The notes beneath the pieces are model-generated. The model did no database searches and was not told where the DNA came from. It was given only the letters and a program-made list of their open reading frames with translations. The position numbers and the translations under genes are program-made. Of a stretch of DNA of 64,000 bases, positions 26,115 to 33,743 are shown piece by piece; position 1 is the first letter of the stretch; each line of letters opens with the position of its first letter. The stretch is from Cupriavidus oxalaticus (GTDB taxonomy: Bacteria > Pseudomonadota > Gammaproteobacteria > Burkholderiales > Burkholderiaceae): positions 534,501-598,500 of the forward strand of contig NZ_CP069811.1 of NCBI RefSeq assembly GCF_016894385.1. The letters are read 5' to 3'.

Positions 26115-27192
26115 CCGCGCGGTAAGGCACCGGATGGCTGAGCAGGCGCAGCTTGTGCGCGCCCACATCGCGCAGGATCTGCGCCCCCACTCCCAGCGCG
26201 CGCTGCGCGAAGGCCGGCGCCGGCGCGGCGGCAGGCGGCGCCGCCAGCCGCGCCAGCCGCTGCTGCGGTGATTCGCGCTCGTCCAGCAGCACCAGCACAC
26301 CGCAGCCTTCAACGCCGATGCGGGCAAGCGAGCGTTCCAGGTTCCAGGCGGGCTGAGAGGCGGGCTGAGAGGTGGACTGAGCCGGCGTGCCGAAGGCCAG
26401 CACGTCGCGCTGCATTTCCACCGCCTGCACGCGCGTCAGTACCGGCCTGGACGGATCGGGCTCGCCCAGCACCAATGCCAGGTGCAGCGCGTCGGCAGGG
26501 GCGTCGTGGTACGCGTGCACGGTGAAGCGCCCGAACGGCGTATCCAGCCCGGTCGAGCGGGTACGGCGCAGCGCGCCTTCGGTCAGCAGCCGGTGGTGGA
26601 TCAGCCCGCTGATCGAGACCGCGGCTAACCCGTGGCGTTGCGCAAAGGCCAGCAGGCCGGGGCCGCGCAGCAGGTCGCCGTCGTCATCAAGCAGCATCGC
26701 ATAGGCGCCGGCGGCGACACGCCCGGCCAGCCGCGGCAGGTCGGAGCAGGCCTCGGCAAAGCCGGCGCGGCGCAGCACGCCGTCGGCCTGCGCTACCACC
26801 GGAAAGATGTGTCCCGGCTGGACCAGGTCTGCCGGTTGGGCGCGCGCCGCTGCCGCCACGCGCAGCGTCAGCGCCCGGTCCGCCGCGGAAATGCCGGTGC
26901 TGACGCCGGTGGCCGCTTCGATCGACACCGTGTAGCGCTCGCGCTGGCGCTGGCTGGCGGCCATCGGCGGCAACTGCAGCCGGTCGCGGCGCGCCTCGGT
27001 GATGGCCATGCAGACCAGGCCGCGCGCCTCGGCGGCCATGAAGTTGACGTCGGCCTCGGTGGTGCGTTCGGCGGCCACCAGCACGCAGCCGGTGGCCTCG
27101 GTGGTCTCGTCCTCGATCACCACCACGCGCTGGCCAGCGGCCAGTGCGGCAAGCACGTCGGCCATCGGCGGCAAGGCGTTGGCCGTGCTCAT
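26059..27192 (-). CDS. RibBA-like protein with degenerate active sites
   Basis: 377 residues aligning to bifunctional riboflavin enzymes. The DHBP synthase half keeps TGISAADRA and GHIFPV but the catalytic loop, normally DRENEGD-like, reads ETTEATGC: the Arg and Asp are replaced by Thr and Cys. The GTP cyclohydrolase II half is recognisable (TPFGRFTVHAYHD at its start, VGAQILRDVGAHKLRLL near the end) but lacks the zinc-binding Cys motif. So classical riboflavin synthesis activity is doubtful. It overlaps the esterase gene by an ATGA. A flavin-related or regulatory role in a flavoprotein-rich pathway is conceivable; function unknown. Confidence 0.82.
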   Translation of the reverse strand: MSTANALPPMADVLAALAAGQRVVVIEDETTEATGCVLVAAERTTEADVNFMAAEARGLVCMAITEARRDRLQLPPMAASQRQRERYTVSIEAATGVSTGISAADRALTLRVAAAARAQPADLVQPGHIFPVVAQADGVLRRAGFAEACSDLPRLAGRVAAGAYAMLLDDDGDLLRGPGLLAFAQRHGLAAVSISGLIHHRLLTEGALRRTRSTGLDTPFGRFTVHAYHDAPADALHLALVLGEPDPSRPVLTRVQAVEMQRDVLAFGTPAQSTSQPASQPAWNLERSLARIGVEGCGVLVLLDERESPQQRLARLAAPPAAAPAPAFAQRALGVGAQILRDVGAHKLRLLSHPVPYRAVTGFDLEVTEFVPPGQPG

Positions 27193-28142
27193 GCTGCCTC
27201 CTGCCGGCTGCTGCCGAACGCGTGGCGCAGCGCCGCTGCGGCCGCATCCAGTGCGTCGCTGGCGGCATCGATCACGCCCTGCATGCTGATGAAGCCATGG
27301 AACTGCCCCGGCCAGCGGCGCACGGTGGCGCTGTGGCCCGCGCGCTGCAGCGCTTCGCCGTAGCCTTCGCCCTGGTCGCGCAGCGGGTCGTACTCGGCGG
27401 TGATGATGGTGGCCGGTGGCAAGCCATGCAGGTCGCGCTGGCGCAGCGGGCTGGCGCGCACGTCCTCGGCATCGGCGCGATTGGCAAGGTACTGGGCGCG
27501 ATACCAGTCCAGTTCCGCTGCGCTCAGGAAGTAGCCGGTTGCGCATTCGCGGTAGCTGGCGCTGCCGGTCGCGGCATCGGTGCAGTCCAGGTAAGGGTAG
27601 AGCAGCAGCTGGTGCCGCAGGGCGATGCCGCTGCCGCGCAGCTGCTGGCAGGCTACGGCGGCGAGGTTGCCACCGGCGCTGTCGCCCGCCACGGCGATCC
27701 GCGCCGGATCCGCACCCAGTTGCGCCGCATGCGCAGCCGCCCATCGCACCGCCGCTACCGCGTCTTCCGCGGCGGCCGGGAAGCGCGCTTCCGGCGCGAG
27801 CCGGTAGTCGACCGACAGCACCAGCGCGCCGCTGCGGCGCGCCAGGCTGCGGCAAATGTTGTCATGCGAGTCGAGCCCGCACAGCACGAAGCCGCCGCCG
27901 TGGAAATAGACCACCAGCGGCAGCGCGGCGCTGTCGTCCGGCCGGTACAGGCGCGCCCGCAGCGGGCCGGCCGCACCGTCCAGGGTCAGGTCGTGCTGCG
28001 CGGCGATGGTATCGCCGGGCGCGAATCCCGGCATGGCCGCCAGCGCGGCACGGTAGTCGGCGGCGCGCAGCGTGGAGAAGTCGGGGCTGGGCATGGCGGC
28101 CATCGCATCAAGCATGGCGCGGGCCTGGGGGTCGAGCGGCAT
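27189..28142 (-). CDS. Alpha/beta hydrolase, hormone-sensitive-lipase family esterase
   Basis: 317 residues. HGGGF oxyanion motif, nucleophile Ser in GDSAGGN, Asp in the AEYDPLRD segment and His in FHGF give a complete HSL-type triad. Such esterases act on short acyl esters or lactones; a steroid ester or ring lactone would fit the neighbourhood, but substrate cannot be read. It is in the middle of SDR-esterase-RibBA-like genes on the minus strand, 58 bases after the SDR stop. Confidence 0.88.
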   Translation of the reverse strand: MPLDPQARAMLDAMAAMPSPDFSTLRAADYRAALAAMPGFAPGDTIAAQHDLTLDGAAGPLRARLYRPDDSAALPLVVYFHGGGFVLCGLDSHDNICRSLARRSGALVLSVDYRLAPEARFPAAAEDAVAAVRWAAAHAAQLGADPARIAVAGDSAGGNLAAVACQQLRGSGIALRHQLLLYPYLDCTDAATGSASYRECATGYFLSAAELDWYRAQYLANRADAEDVRASPLRQRDLHGLPPATIITAEYDPLRDQGEGYGEALQRAGHSATVRRWPGQFHGFISMQGVIDAASDALDAAAAALRHAFGSSRQEAA

Positions 28143-28200
28143 GGTGTCTCCCGGTTGCCGTTGAGGGTTCAAGTTCGGAGCGCAGTTTCAGGGCGCAATG

Positions 28201-29010
28201 TCAGAGCGTGAAAGCCGGCTGGCTGCCGGCGGCAATGCCTTGCGCGCGCGCCAGCGCGGCGTGCGCCGCCTGCTCGTGCGGCAGGATCCAGAAGCGGCCG
28301 GCCGACACGCCATCGAGGATCACGCGCGCGACCTCGTCCGGCGTCATGCCGGCGGCGATGCCGCTGCGCAGCGCACCGTTCATCTGGTTCACCTCCTGCG
28401 GCCCGGCGCCGTCCAGGCCCGCGGCGATGCCGGTGGCGACCGGGCCGGGGCAGACCACCGACACCCGGATGGGCAGGCCGGCCGCCTGCAGCTCCAGCGC
28501 CAGTCCTTCGCTAAGCGCTACCACGCCCTGCTTGGACAGCGTGTAAGGCGCCAGCCAGGGTCCGACCGCGAGGCCGGCCATCGACGCCACATTGACGATA
28601 TGGCCCGAACCCTGCGCCGCCATGCGCGGCACGAAGCAGCGCAGCGCGTGCAGCACGCTCCACAGGTTGATGCGCAGCACGCGCTCGAATACCTCCGGCG
28701 CCAGCTCCCAGCAGCGGCCGGTGGCCAGCACGCCGGCGTTGTTGACCAGCAGGTCGACACGGCCCAGGCGCAGGAAGGCTTCCGCGCACAGGTGCTCCAT
28801 CTGCCGCAAGTCGGATACGTCGGTCGGGACCGCGATCGCGATGGCGCCCTGGCCGGCAAGCGCCGCGTGCGTCGCCTCCAGCGCGTCGGCGTCGATGTCC
28901 GCCAGTGCCAGCGCATAGCCCTGCGCCGCCAATGCGTGTGCCAGCGCGCGGCCGATGCCGCTGCCCGCACCGGTGATCACTGCGGCCTGCTGCCGCGGGT
29001 TTGCCGCCAT
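28201..29010 (-). CDS. SDR-family oxidoreductase
   Basis: 269 residues with TGAGSGIGRA, NNAG, Ser in NVASMAG, YTLSKQG (Tyr/Lys) and an Asp after the second strand (LADID) that favours NAD(H). The C-terminal 60 residues diverge from the usual IDGGY ending and resemble classical SDRs of the 17beta-HSD/retinol type. Start at 29010. First gene of the SDR-esterase-RibBA-like operon, preceded by an operator/-10 pair. Substrate unknown; a steroid hydroxyl is the best guess from context. Confidence 0.86.
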   Translation of the reverse strand: MAANPRQQAAVITGAGSGIGRALAHALAAQGYALALADIDADALEATHAALAGQGAIAIAVPTDVSDLRQMEHLCAEAFLRLGRVDLLVNNAGVLATGRCWELAPEVFERVLRINLWSVLHALRCFVPRMAAQGSGHIVNVASMAGLAVGPWLAPYTLSKQGVVALSEGLALELQAAGLPIRVSVVCPGPVATGIAAGLDGAGPQEVNQMNGALRSGIAAGMTPDEVARVILDGVSAGRFWILPHEQAAHAALARAQGIAAGSQPAFTL

Positions 29011-29430
29011 GGTCGTGGTTCTCCGTGAAAGAAATCGGGAATGACGGGCAGCGCGGATCGCCGCCCATGGCTGACTTGTAGCGGCGGCGCGGCGGCGCGG
29101 CATCGTCTGTTTGGGTAGGGCAGCGCCACATGGCGCCATATGGCATCTAGGGGTTTGCCCGCGCCGCGCCGGCCATGGGTCTGTCCTTAGTCTGTTTGGA
29201 GTATGTGTTCGCGCCGCCGGCGCGTGAGGATTGGCCTGTCCCTCGGGACTAGTCCGGCATGCGTGCCATGCCGGCGTGGACTAGGGCAAACCATGAAGGC
29301 AGGGGGCAAGCCGCGAGCCCTGCGCCGTCCCTATAATCGGGGCACAAAAAAGGGCCACAGAGCCCGCACAGGAAGGCCAGCCGACCGGCACGTCCGGTGC
29401 GCTGCGCACGCCACAATGGAGACAGAGGAA
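29011..29430. other. Divergent intergenic region (420 bp) between SDR and TeiR-like gene
   Basis: No convincing gene. It contains the operator/promoter of the minus-strand SDR (29075-29118), a weaker operator-like palindrome TAGTCTGTTTGGAGTA at 29188-29203, a symmetric GGGACTAGTCC at 29245-29255, and another CTAG-centred half-site GGACTAG near 29278-29284. These clustered half-sites suggest the regulator controls its own gene. Confidence 0.6.
29075..29118 (-). promoter_or_regulatory. Promoter of SDR-esterase-RibBA-like operon
   Basis: Minus-strand site CTACCCAAACAGACGA (29103-29118) followed after 22 bases by TACAAG (29075-29080). The right half-site AGACGA is good, the left half poor. Confidence 0.55.
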
Positions 29431-30618
29431 ATGCTGATGGAGGCGAGCCACAACCAGGCAGCCGCGCACCTGTTCGCGCAGACGACGGTGTCGCTGTCTG
29501 ACTTCAGCGCGTTGCTGGGCAATATCTACCAGGGACCGATGGAGCAGGTGCCGTGGGGCAAGGCGCTGGAGCAGATCCGCAGGCAGCTCGACGCCAACTA
29601 CGTCACGCTGATCCTGCGCTCGCCCGCCACGGACCGGCGCGGGCTCATGATCAATGCCTCGGAGCACGGTGGCTCGACGCTGCCGGGCGAGACCTCCTAC
29701 AACAACTACTACTACGCGCTCGATCCCTTTATCGGCCTGCCGTCGGACCGCGTGGTGACCATCGACGAGCACCTGGGGCCGGGCGTCTGGTGCCAGAGCG
29801 AGATCTACCTGCAGTTCCTCAAGGACATCGGCATCCGCTATATCCTGGGCGCGGACCTGCGTACCGACGACGGCGTGGAATGCCGCTTCCGTGTCTGCCG
29901 CAAGCATGAGGGCCGCGATTTCTCGGCCGCGGACAAGGCGCTGTGCACCGCGCTGCTGCCGCACCTGAAGCGCGCGGTGGACCTGCATTCGCGCCTCGAC
30001 GTGGTGGAGTCGGAACGCACCGTCTATGCCAGTGCCATCGACCGCATGCTGGTCGGCATGGTGATCCTGGACGAGACCGGCGCCATCATCAAGACCAACG
30101 CCGCGGCCGACGAGATCCTGGGCGCCAAGGACGGCATCCGCATTGCCAAGGGCGGACTGGACGTGGAGTACGGCCAGGAGAACCGCAAGTTCCAGCGGTC
30201 GCTGCGCCAGGCGATGATGGGGCACTTGGGCACCGCGCCGGCGGTGATGGAGGCGATGTCGATCACGCGTCCGTCCGGCAGCGCCAGGCTGGGCGTGCTG
30301 ATCCGCACCATTCCGCTCAGCGAGTGGTCGGAGGACAACCGCAAGCGCCCGGCCTGCGTGGTCTTTATCCGCGATCCGGAGCGGCGCTCGCAGGCCTCGC
30401 ACGATGTGGTGCGCCAGCTGTTCGACTTCACGCCGGCGGAGACGCAGCTTGCACTGCAGCTTGCCAACGGCCTCACGCTCGACGAAGCCGCCGACGAACT
30501 CGGCATCAGCAAGAACACGGCACGCGCGCACCTGCGCGCGATCTTCTCCAAGACCGGCGTGACCCGGCAGGCCACGCTGGTGCGCATGCTGCTGAGCAGC
30601 GTGATTTCGCTGGGCTAA
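29431..30618 (+). CDS. LuxR-family regulator, TeiR-like (copy 2)
   Basis: 395 residues from the ATG at 29431, the same size class as TeiR, which controls steroid degradation in Comamonas testosteroni. Long N-terminal sensor region without receiver domain; C-terminal helix-turn-helix FTPAETQLALQLANGLTLDEA followed by SKNTARAHLRAIFSKTG. Clear paralogue of the 17566-18705 regulator. GGAG lies nine bases before the chosen ATG; an ATG at 29416 would add five residues. Clustered CTAG-type half-sites upstream suggest autoregulation. Best candidate, with its paralogue, for the factor recognising the TAGTCC palindromes. Confidence 0.87.
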   Translation: MLMEASHNQAAAHLFAQTTVSLSDFSALLGNIYQGPMEQVPWGKALEQIRRQLDANYVTLILRSPATDRRGLMINASEHGGSTLPGETSYNNYYYALDPFIGLPSDRVVTIDEHLGPGVWCQSEIYLQFLKDIGIRYILGADLRTDDGVECRFRVCRKHEGRDFSAADKALCTALLPHLKRAVDLHSRLDVVESERTVYASAIDRMLVGMVILDETGAIIKTNAAADEILGAKDGIRIAKGGLDVEYGQENRKFQRSLRQAMMGHLGTAPAVMEAMSITRPSGSARLGVLIRTIPLSEWSEDNRKRPACVVFIRDPERRSQASHDVVRQLFDFTPAETQLALQLANGLTLDEAADELGISKNTARAHLRAIFSKTGVTRQATLVRMLLSSVISLG

Positions 30619-30627
30619 GGCCAGGCG

Positions 30628-30972
30628 TCAGGGCTTTGCGCTGAGCACCAGCGCAAAGCCCTCCGGGGTCTGCAGTACCGCGCGGGTCTCATGCGGGCCC
30701 TGCGCCGCGGGCAGCGTCACGCTGGCCCCCGCATCCACCAGCCGCGCAATCGCCGCGGCGATCTCTTCCCCCTCATCCACCTTGAACGCGAGCGCAGGCT
30801 GGCCAACCGGCCGTTCCTCGCCGGCCACCAGCGCAAGCGTCAGCGCGCCCGCGTCCAGCGCGCAATAGCGATCGCCGTCGCGAAACTTCACGGCGAGTCC
30901 GAGTCCTTGCGTGAAGAACGGCAGCGCGGCGTCGATGTCCGCGACGGGGTAGAGCAGCAGTCTGGCTTGCAT
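30628..30972 (-). CDS. Small glyoxalase/VOC-superfamily protein
   Basis: 114 residues, one betaalphabetabetabeta VOC unit pair (LYPVADIDAALPFFTQGLGL and the C-terminal LQTPEGFALVLSAKP). Metal ligands are not obvious, so a binding or resistance-type role cannot be excluded. It is convergent with the LuxR gene (10 bases apart) and divergent from the LLM oxidoreductase; a TATCAT box sits 22 bases from the operator at 31052-31067. Function unknown. Confidence 0.8.
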   Translation of the reverse strand: MQARLLLYPVADIDAALPFFTQGLGLAVKFRDGDRYCALDAGALTLALVAGEERPVGQPALAFKVDEGEEIAAAIARLVDAGASVTLPAAQGPHETRAVLQTPEGFALVLSAKP

Positions 30973-31023
30973 GGTGTCCTGGTCCTTTCGATGGTCAAAA
31001 GCGGGCATCGTTGCCCGCGGTCC

Positions 31024-31067
31024 ATGATAGGGATGGGCCATGCACTGCTCATAATCCAATCAGACGA
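31024..31067. promoter_or_regulatory. Operator between glyoxalase and LLM oxidoreductase genes
   Basis: Site TAATCCAATCAGACGA (31052-31067, plus). Read on the minus strand it is TCGTCTGATTGGATTA, followed after 22 bases by TATCAT (31024-31029), a strong -10 for the glyoxalase gene. A plus-strand -10 at the same spacing is poor (CACACT). Confidence 0.65.
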
Positions 31068-31188
31068 TGTTGCAACGCCTTGCGCCGCCCACACTGCAAG
31101 CACACAGGCCGCTTCCGGCCCGAGGCGCGGCAACCGGCGGCGTCCCGGCAGCGGTCCTGAACCATCAATGCCAGGGAAGGGGACTGCA

Positions 31189-32340
31189 ATGCGTTTTTCG
31201 CTGATCTATGAAGCACAGACCGTCGATGCCTCGCGCGCCGGCGACCACAAGGTGTTCGATGAAATCATGGAACAGGTGGTGCTGGCCGAGGACATGGGCT
31301 TCGACGTGATCTGGGCGGTCGAGCACACCGCGCTGACCAACTACGCGCACATGAGCGCGCCGGAGACGTTCCTCGCCTTTGTCGCGGGGCGCACGCAGCG
31401 CATCGGCATCGGCCACGGCGTGGTGTGCCTGCCGCCGGCGATGAACCATCCGGTCAAGGTGGCCGAGCGCATCGCCACGCTCGACATCCTGTCCGGCGGC
31501 CGCGTGCACTTCGGCGTGGGCAAGGGCGGCACGCAGCAGGAAGCGGGTACGTTCGGCTACGACCTGAACAGCCTGCACCCCATGATCGACGAGTCGATGT
31601 ACCTGATCCCGAAGATCCTGACGCAGGACGAGATCGAGCACGATGGCGAGTTCATCAAGATCCCGCGCCGCCCGATCCACCCCAAGCCGCGCCAGGACCC
31701 GCACCCGCTGATGTACCTGGCCTGCACCAATGCCGATACGCTGCAGCGCGCAGGCGCGCGCGGCATGGGTGCCCTGGTGCTCGGCTTTGGCGGCCCCGAG
31801 GATGTGGCCAAGAAGAACGAGATCTATCGCGCCGCGTGGGAGAGCCGCAAGGCCGAGGACCAGGTGGGCTTCCGCCCGCACCAGCACCTGGCGGCGCTGT
31901 GCCCGACCATCGTGCTGGAAGACGGCCTGGCCGCGCGCAAGATCGGCATCAAGGGGCAGCGGTACTTCATGGAGTCGCTGTCGTACTGGTATGCCGGCGG
32001 CGAGCGCCCGGATCCGTCAGCATGGGACGACGAGCATGTCACGGCGACCGACGCGCAGGGCAAGGCTGTCATCAACACAAAGTTTGCTTCCGAGAAGGTC
32101 TCGGTGGACTTCAGCGACCCGTCGATGATGATGCTGAACCCCAACCACGCCTACGGCACGGTGGAGGATTGCATCGGCTACGTGCAGCGCCTGATCGATG
32201 CCGGCGCGGACGAGATCCTGTTTATCTGCCAGATGGGCACGGTGCCGCAGTGGGCGCAGATGGAGACCATCCGCAATATCGGCGAGCACGTGATCCCGCA
32301 TTTCCGCAAGCAGGGCCGCAAGCTGAGCGCGGTGGCGTGA
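31189..32340 (+). CDS. LLM-class (bacterial luciferase-like) flavin-dependent oxidoreductase
   Basis: 383 residues, with the luciferase-like TIM-barrel pattern: AEDMGFDVIWAVEH near 30-45, IGIGHGVVCLPPAMNHPVKVAERIATLD, and GRVHFGVGKGG. Enzymes of this class use reduced FMN supplied by a reductase and oxygen to oxygenate substrates, including Baeyer-Villiger-type reactions. It lies before hsaA, separated by a dispersed repeat and a new promoter. Role in steroid breakdown is unknown. Confidence 0.88.
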   Translation: MRFSLIYEAQTVDASRAGDHKVFDEIMEQVVLAEDMGFDVIWAVEHTALTNYAHMSAPETFLAFVAGRTQRIGIGHGVVCLPPAMNHPVKVAERIATLDILSGGRVHFGVGKGGTQQEAGTFGYDLNSLHPMIDESMYLIPKILTQDEIEHDGEFIKIPRRPIHPKPRQDPHPLMYLACTNADTLQRAGARGMGALVLGFGGPEDVAKKNEIYRAAWESRKAEDQVGFRPHQHLAALCPTIVLEDGLAARKIGIKGQRYFMESLSYWYAGGERPDPSAWDDEHVTATDAQGKAVINTKFASEKVSVDFSDPSMMMLNPNHAYGTVEDCIGYVQRLIDAGADEILFICQMGTVPQWAQMETIRNIGEHVIPHFRKQGRKLSAVA

Positions 32341-32364
32341 ACGCAGAACGTTTGCTCCCCGAGG

Positions 32365-32417
32365 GTTTGCTCCCCTCTCCCGCCTGCGGGAGAGGGGCCG
32401 GCGGTGAGGGCAGGCGC
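32365..32417 (+). repeat. Dispersed hairpin repeat, copy d
   Basis: GTTTGCTCCCCTCTCCCGC, arm GCGGGAGAGGGG, tail GGCGGTGAGGGCAGGCGC. A partial TTTGCTCCCC duplicate lies just before it at 32351. Sits between the LLM gene and the hsaA promoter. Confidence 0.92.
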
Positions 32418-32443
32418 ATCAACGAAGTGCCGCACAAAACAGC

Positions 32444-32487
32444 TAGTCCCATCAGACGATGGCGCCCCGCCCGCCCGATGCAAACAT
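32444..32487 (+). promoter_or_regulatory. hsaA operon promoter with operator
   Basis: Operator TAGTCCCATCAGACGA (32444-32459), 22-base spacer, weak -10 AAACAT (32482-32487). The GTG start of hsaA is 39 bases after the -10. Confidence 0.65.
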
Positions 32488-32525
32488 CAACGCCAGCCCC
32501 AACACAAAGCGAAAAGGAGACCGCG

Positions 32526-33716
32526 GTGCATCACGACAACAACAAGGAACTGGCCGCACGCCTGATCACGCGCGCCGAGCAGATGATCCCCGTGCTGGCG
32601 CAACGCGCCACCCAGGCAGAGTCCGAAGCCCGCATCCCCGCCGAGACCATCGCCGAAATGCAGGCTGCGGGCTTCTTCAAGGTGCTGCAGCCGCGCCGCT
32701 ACGGTGGCTATGAACTCGACCCGCAGACCTTCTTCCGCATCCAGATGGCGCTGGCCAAAGGCTGCATGTCCACCGCCTGGGTCTACGGCGTGGTCGGCGT
32801 GCACAACTGGCAGCTCGCCCTGTTCGACGAACGCGCGCAGAAGGAAGTGTGGGGCAACGACCCCGGCACGCTGATCGCTTCGACCTACATGCCGGTCGGC
32901 AAGGTCACCCCGGTCGAAGGCGGCTACCGCTTCTCCGGCCACTGGAAGTTCTCCAGCGGCAGCGAACTGTGCGACTGGATCTTCCTCGGGGGCCTGGTGC
33001 CTCCATCCGAACCGGGCGGCGCCTACGACTACCGCACCTTCCTGCTGCCGCGCTCCGACTACAGGATCGTGCGCAACTGGGACGTGCTGGGCCTGCGCGC
33101 CACCGGCAGCCACGATATCGTCGTCGATGACGTATTCGTCCCCGACTACCGCACCCACCGCGCCGTCGATGGCGCCATGGGTACCAGCCCGGGCCTCGCG
33201 GTGAATGACGTACCGCTGTACCGCCTGCCGTTCGCGCAGATCTTCGTGCGTGCCGTGTGCACCGCGTGCATCGGCGCGCTGGAAGGCACCCTCGACGACT
33301 TCGTCGCCTACGCCGACGGCCGCGTCAGCAGCAACGGCGGCAGCAAGACCGCCGAGGACGGCGGCGCGCAGCTGGCCTGCGCCAATGCCCAGGTCGCCGT
33401 CGACGAAATGCGCACCGTCCTCGAACGCAATTTCGACGAACTGCTGGCCGTTGCGCGCGAAGGCGGCCAGGTGCAGACGCCGCGACGGCTGCATTTCCGC
33501 TACCAGTCGTCGCAGGTGGCCGAGCGCTGCGCACAGCTTGCCAACAGCCTGCTGCGCTATGCCGGCGGCAACGGCATCTACCGCTCCAACCCGATGGTGC
33601 GCCGCTTTCTCGACCTGCACGCGGCGCGCGCCCACTACGCCAACAACCTGGACCGCTTCGGCCAGAACCTGGGCGGCGTGATGATGGGCCGCGCCAACAC
33701 CGACTTCTTCATCTGA
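32526..33716 (+). CDS. hsaA: Flavin-dependent 3-HSA monooxygenase, oxygenase component (HsaA)
   Basis: Hydroxylates 3-HSA, the aromatic 9,10-seco-steroid, to the catechol 3,4-DHSA using reduced flavin from HsaB. 396 residues, close to HsaA of actinobacteria. Acyl-CoA-dehydrogenase fold: GCMSTAWVYGVVGVHNWQ, GHWKFSSGSELCDW, LGLRATGSHDIVVDDVFVP and a C-terminal SQVAERCAQLANSLLRYAGG. Start is GTG at 32526 with AAAGGAGA upstream; the 5' operator fits this start. It heads the operon hsaA-kstD-hsaB-FAD protein-HSD-kshB-fadD3. Confidence 0.93.
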   Translation: MHHDNNKELAARLITRAEQMIPVLAQRATQAESEARIPAETIAEMQAAGFFKVLQPRRYGGYELDPQTFFRIQMALAKGCMSTAWVYGVVGVHNWQLALFDERAQKEVWGNDPGTLIASTYMPVGKVTPVEGGYRFSGHWKFSSGSELCDWIFLGGLVPPSEPGGAYDYRTFLLPRSDYRIVRNWDVLGLRATGSHDIVVDDVFVPDYRTHRAVDGAMGTSPGLAVNDVPLYRLPFAQIFVRAVCTACIGALEGTLDDFVAYADGRVSSNGGSKTAEDGGAQLACANAQVAVDEMRTVLERNFDELLAVAREGGQVQTPRRLHFRYQSSQVAERCAQLANSLLRYAGGNGIYRSNPMVRRFLDLHAARAHYANNLDRFGQNLGGVMMGRANTDFFI

Positions 33717-33743
33717 AGCCGCGCACCGGCAAGGGAACCCATC

